A DNA stretch of 13,752 nt, from positions 1 to 13,752 of the forward strand of contig CACYEW010000295.1 in the NCBI GenBank assembly GCA_902773455.1. The letters run 5' to 3'. Both the position numbers and the translations under genes were made by a program. This document shows positions 1 to 7,013 of the stretch, one piece after another. A model generated the notes under the pieces. That model was not told the origin of the DNA and searched no databases. It worked only from the letters and a program-made list of their open reading frames with translations. Origin of the DNA: an uncultured Ruminococcus sp. Its GTDB lineage: Bacteria; Bacillota; Clostridia; Oscillospirales; CAG-272. How positions within the stretch are numbered: the stretch's first letter is position 1; each line of letters opens with the position of its first letter.

Positions 1-788
1 CAAAAACCGAGGCAGAGAAAAGTGCCGTCTTCGTTTTCGCGTATGCACTTTGCGTTGCCGGAAAAGTAATCGAAATCCGAAATGCGTTCATCATCGTCGA
101 CGGTCTGCATAAGCACGGTCCCGTTTTCATCGAGCATAACATAATACGGGCAGAAGCGCAAAAATCCGTTGCCGCGGCCGTATCTTATTTCCGTCGATCC
201 GCATACGAAAACTCCGCCGTCTTTTTTAGGGCAGAAGCCGGCGATCTGAACGCCTTCGGGGTCATAGCTCCATAAAACCGTGTTTCCATCGCGTTTCTGC
301 AGGTATGAAGTACCGTCGTTGTGAGTTGCGATTTCATATCTTACGCCGCCGTCAACGTATGCCGGGAGTGATATATCGCGCAGATCCGATCCGTTTACCG
401 GCACGGTCAGCGCGGTTTCGCTGCCGTTATCCGTCTGCACGGAGTTCAGAACGGTCCTGTATACCGTTTTGATCTGTTTGCGGGTAAGACCTTCGGTAGA
501 GAAATCTATCGAACGGAGATATTCGACCGCTTCGTTATATTCCTTTACGTCCGCTGCGTACGCGTACGCTCCGATTGACAAAGCGGCGATCAGCACAGCG
601 GCGACGGCGGCGATTATTGCATAGCGAAGCCTCGACGGGCTTTTTGATAGTCCGGTCTTTTTCCGAACTTTTTCATAAATACCGTTTTTTTCGCTTTTGC
701 CGAGCTTTTTGCCGTACTTTTCTTCAAGAATATCACCGAGCTCGTCGGGCGAAAGCGTTGATACGGTTTCAGTCAGATCATTTTTCAT
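1..788 (-). CDS. Membrane-anchored putative anti-sigma factor (partial, C-terminus outside window)
   Basis: An open frame starts with ATG at 788 and stays open to the window edge, giving at least 262 residues; the 3' part is missing. The N-terminal part (residues 1-55) is charged and should be cytoplasmic. One strong hydrophobic helix follows at about residues 56-78 (YAIIAAVAAVLIAALSIGAY). After it comes an extracytoplasmic region with short strand-like segments and recurring DG/GG turns (such as KKDGGVFVCG), which could suggest a beta-propeller-like sensor, though I cannot establish repeats. The start is supported by GGAGGA at 797-802, and the gene begins four bases after the sigma factor stop. 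A single-pass protein coupled directly behind an ECF-like sigma gene is the classic layout of an anti-sigma factor holding its sigma at the membrane. I see no HxxxCxxC zinc-anti-sigma motif, so this function rests on gene context. It could instead be another sigma-regulated envelope protein. Confidence 0.6.
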   Translation of the reverse strand, partial: MKNDLTETVSTLSPDELGDILEEKYGKKLGKSEKNGIYEKVRKKTGLSKSPSRLRYAIIAAVAAVLIAALSIGAYAYAADVKEYNEAVEYLRSIDFSTEGLTRKQIKTVYRTVLNSVQTDNGSETALTVPVNGSDLRDISLPAYVDGGVRYEIATHNDGTSYLQKRDGNTVLWSYDPEGVQIAGFCPKKDGGVFVCGSTEIRYGRGNGFLRFCPYYVMLDENGTVLMQTVDDDERISDFDYFSGNAKCIRENEDGTFLCLGF

Positions 789-792
789 TACC

Positions 793-1359
793 TTATTCCT
801 CCAATAATTTACGCAGTTTGGATATCGCCCGATGCGTTTTCGTATCCACGTTCGATACTGACATACGCATCTCGGCGGCTATCTGTTTTGAAGGTTGTGA
901 GAGCCAGAATTTTCTCACTATGATCTCCCGGTCGGCAGGCGGAAGCTTTCGCAGAGCCGAAACGAGCGCTTTCTTTTCGGACTCTTCGAGCAGCTTGTCT
1001 TCTGCGTGTTCAGAGTCTTCGGCGCAAAGAGCCTCGTCGAGCGGCACCGTACCGGCGGTTTTGTAATACCTGCGAAGCATATCCTTCGCGTTACGCTCCG
1101 CTATCATACAGAGCCACGTTTTAAGACTGCATTTCGATATATCGAAGCCGTTTATGCCGAAATACGCTTCCGACAGCGTATCTGCGGCGCAGTCTTCGAT
1201 ATCGGCATCGGAGAAAACGGAAGGTGAAAGATATTTCCGTATGACCGAACAGATAAGACCCGAGTATTGACCGGTCAATACCCGCATGCCTCTGTCCGGA
1301 TCGGACAGTATCAGTTTTACAAGTCCTTCGTCTTTCATATCATACCGCCGTTTGATCAT
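793..1359 (-). CDS. RNA polymerase sigma factor, ECF-like sigma-70 family
   Basis: This 188-residue protein has the two domains of an ECF sigma factor. Region 2 is at about residues 25-98, including an acidic helix (DIEDCAADTLSEAYF) and the KTWLCMIAERNAKDMLRR segment that in this family binds core polymerase and the -10 element. Region 4 is at about 130-186, with a DREII helix and the helix-turn-helix SKQIAAEMRMSVSNVDTKTH for -35 recognition. Length is normal for the group. Two starts are possible: ATG at 1359, preceded by only a weak AAGAA, or ATG at 1338 (residue 8), giving 181 residues; neither has a strong ribosome binding site. It is followed after four bases by a single-pass membrane protein, probably its anti-sigma partner. 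It would direct polymerase to a small regulon, perhaps including its own gene. The upstream 65 bases show no convincing sigma-A promoter. The inducing signal cannot be read from the sequence. Confidence 0.88.
   Translation of the reverse strand: MIKRRYDMKDEGLVKLILSDPDRGMRVLTGQYSGLICSVIRKYLSPSVFSDADIEDCAADTLSEAYFGINGFDISKCSLKTWLCMIAERNAKDMLRRYYKTAGTVPLDEALCAEDSEHAEDKLLEESEKKALVSALRKLPPADREIIVRKFWLSQPSKQIAAEMRMSVSNVDTKTHRAISKLRKLLEE
797..802 (-). promoter_or_regulatory. Shine-Dalgarno site of the putative anti-sigma gene
   Basis: GGAGGA on the minus strand lies inside the last codons of the sigma factor gene, about 8-9 bases before the ATG at 788. It fixes that start, and its position means ribosomes ending the sigma gene can re-initiate on the partner. 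This would keep the two proteins in proportion. Confidence 0.7.
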
Positions 1360-1424
1360 TTCTTCAACAGTCTTATTCGCACGGTATCGGGAAATCTTAC
1401 GGTAATGAATATGATTTTTTGAGA

Positions 1425-1442
1425 GGCGCCGAAAAGGCGCCC
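1425..1442 (-). terminator. GC hairpin after serS, possible weak terminator
   Basis: Two copies of the self-complementary GGCGCC are separated by a 5-base loop (TTTTC on the minus strand), six bases beyond the serS stop. They form a 6-7 bp all-GC stem if a closing G-U pair is counted. The position suits termination or mRNA 3'-end protection for the long leftward operon. On the minus strand the stem is followed by TCTC and then an A-run rather than a T-tract, so it is not a canonical intrinsic terminator, and read-through into the sigma gene is possible. Confidence 0.4.
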
Positions 1443-1447
1443 TTTGT

Positions 1448-2728
1448 TTATTTGGTGATCTTGGTTTTGCCGCCCATATACGGCTGAAGCACGGTCGGAA
1501 TGTTGACGGAGCCGTCTTCGTTCATATTGTTTTCGACGAACGCTATGAGCATTCTCGGAGGCGCGACGACGGTATTGTTGAGCGTGTGAGGCAGATAAGT
1601 GCCGTTTTCGCCCTTTATTCTGATTTTGAGTCTTCTCGCCTGAGCGTCGCCGAGGTTCGAGCAGGAACCGACCTCGAAATATTTCTGCTGACGCGGAGAC
1701 CAGGCCTCGACGTCGAGGCTCTTTACCTTAAGGTCGGCAAGGTCGCCGGAGCAGCATTCGAGCGTTCTTACGGGGATATCGAGCGTTCTGAACAGGTCGA
1801 CTGTGTTCTTCCAGAGTCTGTCGAACCACATCGGGCTTTCTTCGGGTTTGCAGATAACGATCATTTCCTGCTTTTCGAACTGATGTATTCTGTAAATGCC
1901 GCGTTCTTCTATACCGTGGGCGCCTTTTTCCTTGCGGAAGCACGGAGAATAGCTCGTGAGCGTGAGCGGAAGCTGCGCTTCGGGCAGCATCTGATCGATA
2001 TATCTGCCTATCATCGAATGCTCGCTCGTGCCGATGAGATAGAGGTCTTCGCCCTCGATCTTATACATCATCGCGTCCATCTCGGCAAAGCTCATAACGC
2101 CGGTAACGACGTTAGATCTTATCATGAAAGGCGGTACGCAGTAAGTGAAGCCGCGGTCGATCATGAAATCGCGCGCGTAGGTAATGACCGCGGAATGGAG
2201 CCTTGCGATATCTCCCGTCAGATAGTAAAATCCGTTGCCGGCGACTCTTCTCGCGCTGTCAAGGTCGATGCCGTGAAGCGATTCGAGTATATCGGTGTGA
2301 TACGGGATTTCAAAATCGGGCGTGACCGGTTCGCCGAAGCGTTCGATCTCCACGTTTTCGGAATCGTCCTTGCCTATCGGCACGCTCGGATCGATTATGT
2401 TCGGTATCTTCATCATTATCGCTTTGATCTGCTCGGCGCATTCGGCTTCGAGCGTTTCAAGCTCTGCGAGTCTTTCCGCGTTGGCGGTGACCTGAGCCTT
2501 TACCGCCTCGGCCTCTTCGCGTTTGCCCTGACCCATAAGGGCGCCTATCTGCTTGGATAATCTGTTTCTGTCGGCGCGGAGTCTGTCGCCTTCGGCTATA
2601 TACGCTCTGTTCTTTTTGTCAAGCTCCATGACCTCGTCGACGAGGGGGAGCTTTTCATCCTGAAACTTGTTTCTGATATTCTGTTTGACTATTTCGGGAT
2701 TTTCTCTTAAAAACTTGATGTCGATCAT
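1448..2728 (-). CDS. serS: Seryl-tRNA synthetase
   Basis: SerS attaches serine to tRNA-Ser (and tRNA-Sec) in the cytoplasm in two ATP-dependent steps. The 426-residue protein has the family layout: an N-terminal start typical of SerRS (MIDIKFLRENPEIVKQN), a charged long coiled-coil arm at about residues 30-105 that grips the tRNA variable arm, then the class II catalytic core. Seen directly are the serine/ATP-site TSEH at 234-237, motif 2 starting FRKE at 264 and running through RIHQFEKQE (280-288), and motif 3 at about 381-399 with HTLNN and PPR (390-392). Motif 3 carries PPR where common bacterial SerRS has a G-R pair, but the essential Arg is kept. The start has a good ribosome binding site (AAAGGA). 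It is the last gene of the leftward block, 53 bp after the preceding gene. That gap is too short for a T-box leader, so tRNA-responsive control is unlikely at this site. Confidence 0.97.
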   Translation of the reverse strand: MIDIKFLRENPEIVKQNIRNKFQDEKLPLVDEVMELDKKNRAYIAEGDRLRADRNRLSKQIGALMGQGKREEAEAVKAQVTANAERLAELETLEAECAEQIKAIMMKIPNIIDPSVPIGKDDSENVEIERFGEPVTPDFEIPYHTDILESLHGIDLDSARRVAGNGFYYLTGDIARLHSAVITYARDFMIDRGFTYCVPPFMIRSNVVTGVMSFAEMDAMMYKIEGEDLYLIGTSEHSMIGRYIDQMLPEAQLPLTLTSYSPCFRKEKGAHGIEERGIYRIHQFEKQEMIVICKPEESPMWFDRLWKNTVDLFRTLDIPVRTLECCSGDLADLKVKSLDVEAWSPRQQKYFEVGSCSNLGDAQARRLKIRIKGENGTYLPHTLNNTVVAPPRMLIAFVENNMNEDGSVNIPTVLQPYMGGKTKITK

Positions 2729-2781
2729 TTTTCTCTGTCCTTTCGGTTTGTGGTATATATTATGAATTCATTTTTCGGTTT

Positions 2782-4059
2782 TTATATGTTTTCGGCGGAG
2801 AGCAGCAGCCACTCCGGATACGATTTGTCGGGAGACGGTATCGACGGTTCTGTCGGTGTGCCGATCAGCACCTCGAATTTCATCGGCACCTTGCGGAGCC
2901 GCTTGCCCGACGAGTTGTAAAGCGTCTGATCGTACGATACGGTCGCTTTTACGAGCCTGTCGGAAACCGCCTTGACGCCGCTTATCTTCGCGTTCTCGTT
3001 TTTTATATAGTCGTAAGTGTAATACCAGCGGTTGTCGAAGCCCGAAAGCGCTTCGTAAAGCTTCGTGCCCGGGTGCATATTGCCTTTTATCTGCGAGAAT
3101 TTATATACGCCCGCGATAAAATCGGTGTGGTCGAATATGAGCTTCAGTATCCGTTCGGAAAGCTCCTCTTTATACAGACCGTTTTCATCGTCCGGGTATT
3201 CAAAATCGAACGATGAGCCGTTTTTCCGGCAAACGAGCCGCCGCCCGTCGAGAGAAGCCTCGACCGCCGGTTCGTAAACAAATCCGTCAAGGTCGTAATT
3301 ACGTACCGTCGGGGGAGCGAAAACTTCCGGTATATCTGCGTATTTCAACGGCGTTCCGGTCGAGCCGCCCGAAGCGGTCTTTCCGTTCACGGTGACTACG
3401 GCGCCCTCCGGAGCCGATACCGTGTAAGAATTGAGCCTGAGCGAGCATTTTACCGCGTCGATCCCGTAATCCGGCATATAACCGTCGTTATACGTCTCTT
3501 TCAGCGTGATATCGAAGCGGATATCGCCCTTCGTTATCTCGGCTTTAAGCCCTTTTGAGCTTTGCAGAACGTATTTTCCGCTTTGCGAATCGATATATTC
3601 CGTCAGAGAACCCGATCGTTCATATTCGCTTATCCCGTCCTTGCAGAACGGGCAGAGAGGTGAAGAGCCGCTTTCGTTCAGCTTTGCGACAAGAGAAGTC
3701 AGATAAACCGAAGGACTCGTTCGCGAAAGCTCGAACGCGACGTTTTTTATCGCCGCGACAGCCGCCTCGGCAGCCGCCGATACGGCGCTTTGCCGTTTTT
3801 TGAAATCGGCTTCGTTTTTCAGCCGCTCGTTTTCGGCTTCGTTTTTCAGCCGCTCCGATTCGGCGGCGCGCGATTCTTCGGCTTCGCGCTCGTCGATCGC
3901 CGCCTGCTCGGCTGATTCGATCCGCTTCCGCTCGGCTGCGGCTTCGTAATTGTTCAGCATCACTGCCATAACGACGTAGATCACTATGCAGACGAGTATG
4001 AAACAGGTCACCGCGGAGAGATATACGGTCAGAAACGAAGGTTTTTTCTTTTTCTTCAT
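2782..4059 (-). CDS. Single-pass membrane protein with coiled coil, unknown function
   Basis: I do not recognise a named family. With the ATG at 4059 the protein has 425 residues. They comprise a lysine-rich N-terminus (MKKKKK), a transmembrane helix at about 10-35, a strongly charged Glu/Arg/Ala coiled coil at about 38-100, and then a large domain that should be extracytoplasmic. The coil contains a nine-residue repeat (ERLKNEAEN / ERLKNEADF). The outer part begins with a CPFC pair (136-139) and later has a VTVNGK stretch like small beta domains of surface proteins such as TcaA; that resemblance is weak. The ATG at 4059 overlaps the stop of the upstream glycosidase gene as ATGA. A GTG at 4074 is also in frame (430 residues) but would overlap more and has no better ribosome binding site. 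Tight coupling to the NAGPA-domain gene suggests a shared envelope role, which is inference only. Confidence 0.8.
   Translation of the reverse strand: MKKKKKPSFLTVYLSAVTCFILVCIVIYVVMAVMLNNYEAAAERKRIESAEQAAIDEREAEESRAAESERLKNEAENERLKNEADFKKRQSAVSAAAEAAVAAIKNVAFELSRTSPSVYLTSLVAKLNESGSSPLCPFCKDGISEYERSGSLTEYIDSQSGKYVLQSSKGLKAEITKGDIRFDITLKETYNDGYMPDYGIDAVKCSLRLNSYTVSAPEGAVVTVNGKTASGGSTGTPLKYADIPEVFAPPTVRNYDLDGFVYEPAVEASLDGRRLVCRKNGSSFDFEYPDDENGLYKEELSERILKLIFDHTDFIAGVYKFSQIKGNMHPGTKLYEALSGFDNRWYYTYDYIKNENAKISGVKAVSDRLVKATVSYDQTLYNSSGKRLRKVPMKFEVLIGTPTEPSIPSPDKSYPEWLLLSAENI
3806..3855 (-). repeat. Two-copy 27-bp in-frame tandem repeat in the coiled coil
   Basis: A 23-base identical segment occurs at 3806-3828 and again at 3833-3855, a period of 27 bp or nine codons. 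It encodes ERLKNEA twice inside the coiled-coil region of the membrane protein. Being in frame and at nucleotide identity, it looks like a recent internal duplication that lengthens the coil, or a site of copy-number change between strains. Confidence 0.85.
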
Positions 4060-5180
4060 TTTACTATAAAGCACGTCGGCAGTCCGCGGAAAAACAGCCC
4101 CTTGTTGACGAGCTTTCCGTCGTAATACATACCTGACGATGTACCTCCGTCAAGATTTGCGGCGTTGACCGCGCCGTGTTTGAGCATTATCTCGATCAGG
4201 TCGGCGTAGGTCGCGCCGAGAGAAGACGCCTGCCGCCCGTCGATAACGAGCAGAAGCACCGTTCCGTCGGCGCACTGACCGATAGCGGTACGCGGATTGA
4301 CGCCGCTTCCGGCGCCTTTTACGGATGAAGCCTTGCCGTTCATAACGAGAACGGGACCGAAGCTCACCGCGTCTCTTATCCCGGCGTCGAGCGCTGCCTG
4401 AGCCGTCATATTGCCGACTATGAGTATATTGTTTTTATTGAAGCCGATAACGTCGTATTTTGTTGAGGGATTTCCGTATAACAGGCTGCCCTGACTTATG
4501 ACGAGTCCGAGCGGTATGCCGCCGTTGCCGGTCCCGTTTTTGTCTTCAAAGCCGCCGGCGTTGATCGCCGCCGTCGCCTTGTACGATTTTGCGATCTGCA
4601 TTATCGTTTTGCCGGAGCTCTCGTCGCCGTAATTTCCGCATACTCCGACGAAAAGACGTGACGGATCCGCGACCTTCATAAGAAATCCCGCGTACGACGA
4701 ACCTCTTACCTCGACTATCTCGAGCGGCTCTCTGTCAGGATTTATGACGGGAGGATCCTCCGGCGCGTCCGTTTCCGCGCCGTTCGTATCCTCGGGCGGA
4801 CGTTCCTCCGTCACGACGGGCTGCCCCTTCTCGTCAAAAGGAAAATAGTAATCAGCCTGCTTCGTTTCCGGCGTTCTGCCCGGATTTATATTTATGAGCG
4901 ACGGGTCTGACAGACCGTCGTCCGGAATAACGGCGTTTTCGTTCACTATCGAATTTATCTCGTCGCCCGAAAAATACCACGTCGCGAGAAATTTCGCCGC
5001 AGACGTTTCGAGCATCGATACGACGAAAAGATCTCTCGCCGTTTTCGAAGGTCCGTAGTTTATGACCGCAACGCCGCCGAGAATGAACGCGCAGAGAAGA
5101 ATAAGCGCGGTAAAAACACACAGTAAGATCCGCTTCGTGATCTTGCCGGCGTTAGTTTTGCGCTTACTCTTGTTTTTCAT
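4056..5180 (-). CDS. Membrane-anchored phosphodiester glycosidase (NAGPA/DUF2233 domain)
   Basis: This 374-residue protein has a basic N-terminus, one hydrophobic helix at about 17-41, a spacer with a Pro/Glu-rich stretch at about 120-152, and a C-terminal domain at about 155-374. The C-terminal domain matches the phosphodiester glycosidase family (N-acetylglucosamine-1-phosphodiester alpha-N-acetylglucosaminidase-like). Family signatures seen in order are INAGGF (206-211), SFGPVLVMNG (273-282), NPRTAIGQ (295-302), VIDGRQ (312-317) and NLDGGTSSGM (342-351). Bacterial members are usually secreted or anchored outside the cytoplasm and are thought to remove sugars linked through a phosphodiester, probably from cell-wall or surface glycans; the substrate here is unknown. 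The ribosome binding site is a weak AAAGAAGAAG stretch. The gene lies 18 bp after the transketolase C-subunit gene and its stop overlaps the next start by four bases, so the next protein is its most likely functional partner. Confidence 0.87.
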   Translation of the reverse strand: MKNKSKRKTNAGKITKRILLCVFTALILLCAFILGGVAVINYGPSKTARDLFVVSMLETSAAKFLATWYFSGDEINSIVNENAVIPDDGLSDPSLININPGRTPETKQADYYFPFDEKGQPVVTEERPPEDTNGAETDAPEDPPVINPDREPLEIVEVRGSSYAGFLMKVADPSRLFVGVCGNYGDESSGKTIMQIAKSYKATAAINAGGFEDKNGTGNGGIPLGLVISQGSLLYGNPSTKYDVIGFNKNNILIVGNMTAQAALDAGIRDAVSFGPVLVMNGKASSVKGAGSGVNPRTAIGQCADGTVLLLVIDGRQASSLGATYADLIEIMLKHGAVNAANLDGGTSSGMYYDGKLVNKGLFFRGLPTCFIVK

Positions 5181-5198
5181 AATATTATTCTTCTTCTT

Positions 5199-6143
5199 TT
5201 ATTTCTTAAGACTTATCGCTTTTTTACAGTTTTCGGCTATGTTCGCCGCGGTGAGTCCGTAGTATTCGAGCAGGGGCGGTACCTTGCCGCTTCTGCCGAA
5301 CTGATCGTTCACGCCAACGCGGAGAACGGGAACGGGGGCGACGGCGCAAACAGCTTCGCACACGGCTGAGCCGAGACCGCCTATGATATTATGCTCTTCC
5401 GCGGTGACTATCGCGCCGGTCTTGTTTGCGTACGAGAGTATGAGCTCGTTATCGAGCGGTTTTATCGTATGGATGTTCAATACCGCCGCGTCGATGCCGT
5501 CGTTTTTGAGAAGCTCTCTCGCCTGCAGAGCTATGTCGACCATATAGCCGTTCGCGGCTATCGTCACGTCGGCTCCGTCCGCCATAACGACGCCCTTGCC
5601 GATCTCGAATTTATACGTTTCTTTATCGAAAAGTACGGGAGTTGCCGCACGTCCGAAGCGCAGATAAACGGGACCGACGAAATTGATCGCCGCTTCGACC
5701 GCCGCGCGCGTTTCCGTCGCATCGGCGGGGCATATGACAGTCATGCCGGGGATCGTTCTCATAACGGAGAAATCCTCGAGGCACTGATGCGTCGCTCCGT
5801 CTTCGCCGACGGTGATGCCGCCGTGCGTGGCGCCTAATTTTACGTTGAGATGCGGATAGCCTATCGAGTTTCTGATCTGCTCGAAAGCTCTGCCGGCGAG
5901 GAACATCGCAAACGACGACGCGAAGGGTATGAGCCCCGTCGTCGAAAGTCCCGCCGCCGCGGATACCATATTGCCCTCCGCTATACCGCAGTCGAAATGT
6001 CTTTCGGGAAACGCTTTTTTGAAGGTAGCCGTCTTTGTGGCTCCCGCGAGGTCCGCGTCGAGCACCACTAATTTATCGTATTTTGCGCCGAATTCGGCAA
6101 GAGCCTCTCCGTAGGCTTCTCTCGTTGCTTTTTTGTCTGCCAT
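5199..6143 (-). CDS. Transketolase, C-terminal (pyrimidine-binding) subunit
   Basis: This is the C-terminal half of a split transketolase, which moves two-carbon ketol units between sugar phosphates in the non-oxidative pentose phosphate pathway using thiamine diphosphate. The 314-residue length is normal for the separate subunit. It has the Pyr domain with GIAEGNM (53-59), whose Glu56 corresponds to the catalytic Glu that activates the cofactor ring, then THGGITVGEDGATHQ (106-120) and the C-terminal transketolase domain. It begins 14 bp after the N-subunit stop with a full AAGGAGGT ribosome binding site, and the two gene products must assemble for activity. Paired split genes of this kind are common in Clostridia and archaea. 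A 1-deoxyxylulose-5-phosphate synthase is less likely, because DXS is a single longer chain. A related sugar-specific transketolase-like enzyme cannot be excluded. Confidence 0.93.
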   Translation of the reverse strand: MADKKATREAYGEALAEFGAKYDKLVVLDADLAGATKTATFKKAFPERHFDCGIAEGNMVSAAAGLSTTGLIPFASSFAMFLAGRAFEQIRNSIGYPHLNVKLGATHGGITVGEDGATHQCLEDFSVMRTIPGMTVICPADATETRAAVEAAINFVGPVYLRFGRAATPVLFDKETYKFEIGKGVVMADGADVTIAANGYMVDIALQARELLKNDGIDAAVLNIHTIKPLDNELILSYANKTGAIVTAEEHNIIGGLGSAVCEAVCAVAPVPVLRVGVNDQFGRSGKVPPLLEYYGLTAANIAENCKKAISLKK

Positions 6144-6151
6144 TTCGGTTT

Positions 6152-6159
6152 ACCTCCTT
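6152..6159 (-). promoter_or_regulatory. Full-consensus Shine-Dalgarno for the transketolase C-subunit
   Basis: AAGGAGGT on the minus strand is fully complementary to the 16S anti-SD core, lies 8 bases before the ATG at 6143, and overlaps the TAA stop of the N-subunit gene. It fixes the start and should allow near-equal synthesis of the two subunits by coupled translation. Confidence 0.85.
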
Positions 6160-7000
6160 ACGCGTCTATCGCTTCAAGCGCGGCGTTAAGCTCCGCCATG
6201 CCGAGTTTGTACTGTTCTTCGTTCGGAGCGGCTCCGTGCCAGCTCGCCTTGTCTTCCATATACGAAACGCCCTTGCCCTTGACCGTTTTGAGTATTATCA
6301 CGGAAGGCTTGCCTTTCGTCTTTTTCGCTTTGCCGACCGCTTTTTCGATCTCGTCGAAATCGTGACCGTTTATCACCTGAACGTACCAGCCGAAAGCTCT
6401 GAATTTCTTGTCTATCGGCGTTGAATTCATAACGTCCACGATCCTGCCGTCGATCTGAAGTCCGTTCCAGTCGACGAACGCGCAGAGATTGTCGAGCTTA
6501 TAGTGGGCGGAGAACATCGAAGCCTCCCATACCTGACCTTCGGCAAGCTCGCCGTCGCCGAGCATCGCGTAAACGCGGAAATCCTTGCCCTGAATTTTCG
6601 CTCCGAGAGCCATGCCCGCCGCGGCGGATATGCCGAGACCGAGCGAACCGGACGTCATGTCGCAGCCCGGAGTGTGTTTCATATCCGGGTGGCCCTGTAA
6701 ATAACTGTTGATGTTTCTGAAACCGGTCAGATCTTCTTTCGGTATGAAGCCGCGTTCCGCAAGCACCGCGTAAAGCGCGGGCGCCGTGTGACCCTTCGAT
6801 AAAACGAATCTGTCTCTGTCGGGGCAGGCGGGCTTTTCCGGATCGACTCTCAGGACCTCGCTGTAAAGATAAGCGAGCGTGTCGGCTATCGAGAGCGAGC
6901 CGCCGGGATGACCGGAATTTGCCGAGTATACCTCGGTCAGTATATCCATGCGTATGTGCGTCGCCAGACGCATCAGTTCTTTTTTCTTTTCAGTAGTCAT
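6158..7000 (-). CDS. Transketolase, N-terminal (thiamine diphosphate-binding) subunit
   Basis: This is the N-terminal half of a split transketolase. The 280-residue protein carries GHPGGSLS (30-37), SKGHTAPALYA (68-78) with the conserved active-site His, the GSLGLGISAAAGMALG stretch at 118-133, and the thiamine diphosphate/metal motif starting GDGE (148-151) and ending at Asn179 (DWNG). All are expected for the PP domain that binds the cofactor diphosphate and a divalent metal. Length is typical for the separate N subunit, and no truncation is seen. An AGAGAGGT-like ribosome binding site precedes the ATG, 13 bp after the mnmG stop. It works only with the C-subunit encoded immediately downstream. 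The product supplies ribose 5-phosphate and erythrose 4-phosphate for nucleotides and aromatic amino acids, which may suit co-expression with translation genes. Confidence 0.94.
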   Translation of the reverse strand: MTTEKKKELMRLATHIRMDILTEVYSANSGHPGGSLSIADTLAYLYSEVLRVDPEKPACPDRDRFVLSKGHTAPALYAVLAERGFIPKEDLTGFRNINSYLQGHPDMKHTPGCDMTSGSLGLGISAAAGMALGAKIQGKDFRVYAMLGDGELAEGQVWEASMFSAHYKLDNLCAFVDWNGLQIDGRIVDVMNSTPIDKKFRAFGWYVQVINGHDFDEIEKAVGKAKKTKGKPSVIILKTVKGKGVSYMEDKASWHGAAPNEEQYKLGMAELNAALEAIDA

Positions 7001-7013
7001 GATTTACCTCTCT

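Noticed and set aside
1360..1424. Autoregulated ECF or sigma-A promoter before the sigma gene
   Set aside because: I considered TAAGAT as a -10 and two ACCGT copies as possible ECF elements, but the spacing and matches are too weak to support a call.
1586..2560. 324-codon plus-strand frame opposite serS
   Set aside because: serS is unmistakable on the other strand; this frame is low-complexity shadow translation with no SD site or promoter.
2729..2781. T-box leader or separate promoter in front of serS
   Set aside because: Only 53 bp are available, too short for a T-box. There is an AT-rich stretch and a 10-bp palindrome (ATGAATTCAT, 2762-2771), but no acceptable -35/-10 pair.
3640..3655. 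Zinc-ribbon in the coiled-coil membrane protein (CPFC)
   Set aside because: Only one CxxC pair is seen at this place and no second pair nearby, so a classical zinc ribbon is not supported.
4060..4074. GTG start at 4074 for the coiled-coil membrane protein
   Set aside because: It would lengthen the overlap with the glycosidase gene to 19 bases with no better ribosome binding site; the ATG at 4059 gives the usual ATGA overlap and a typical MKKKKK start.
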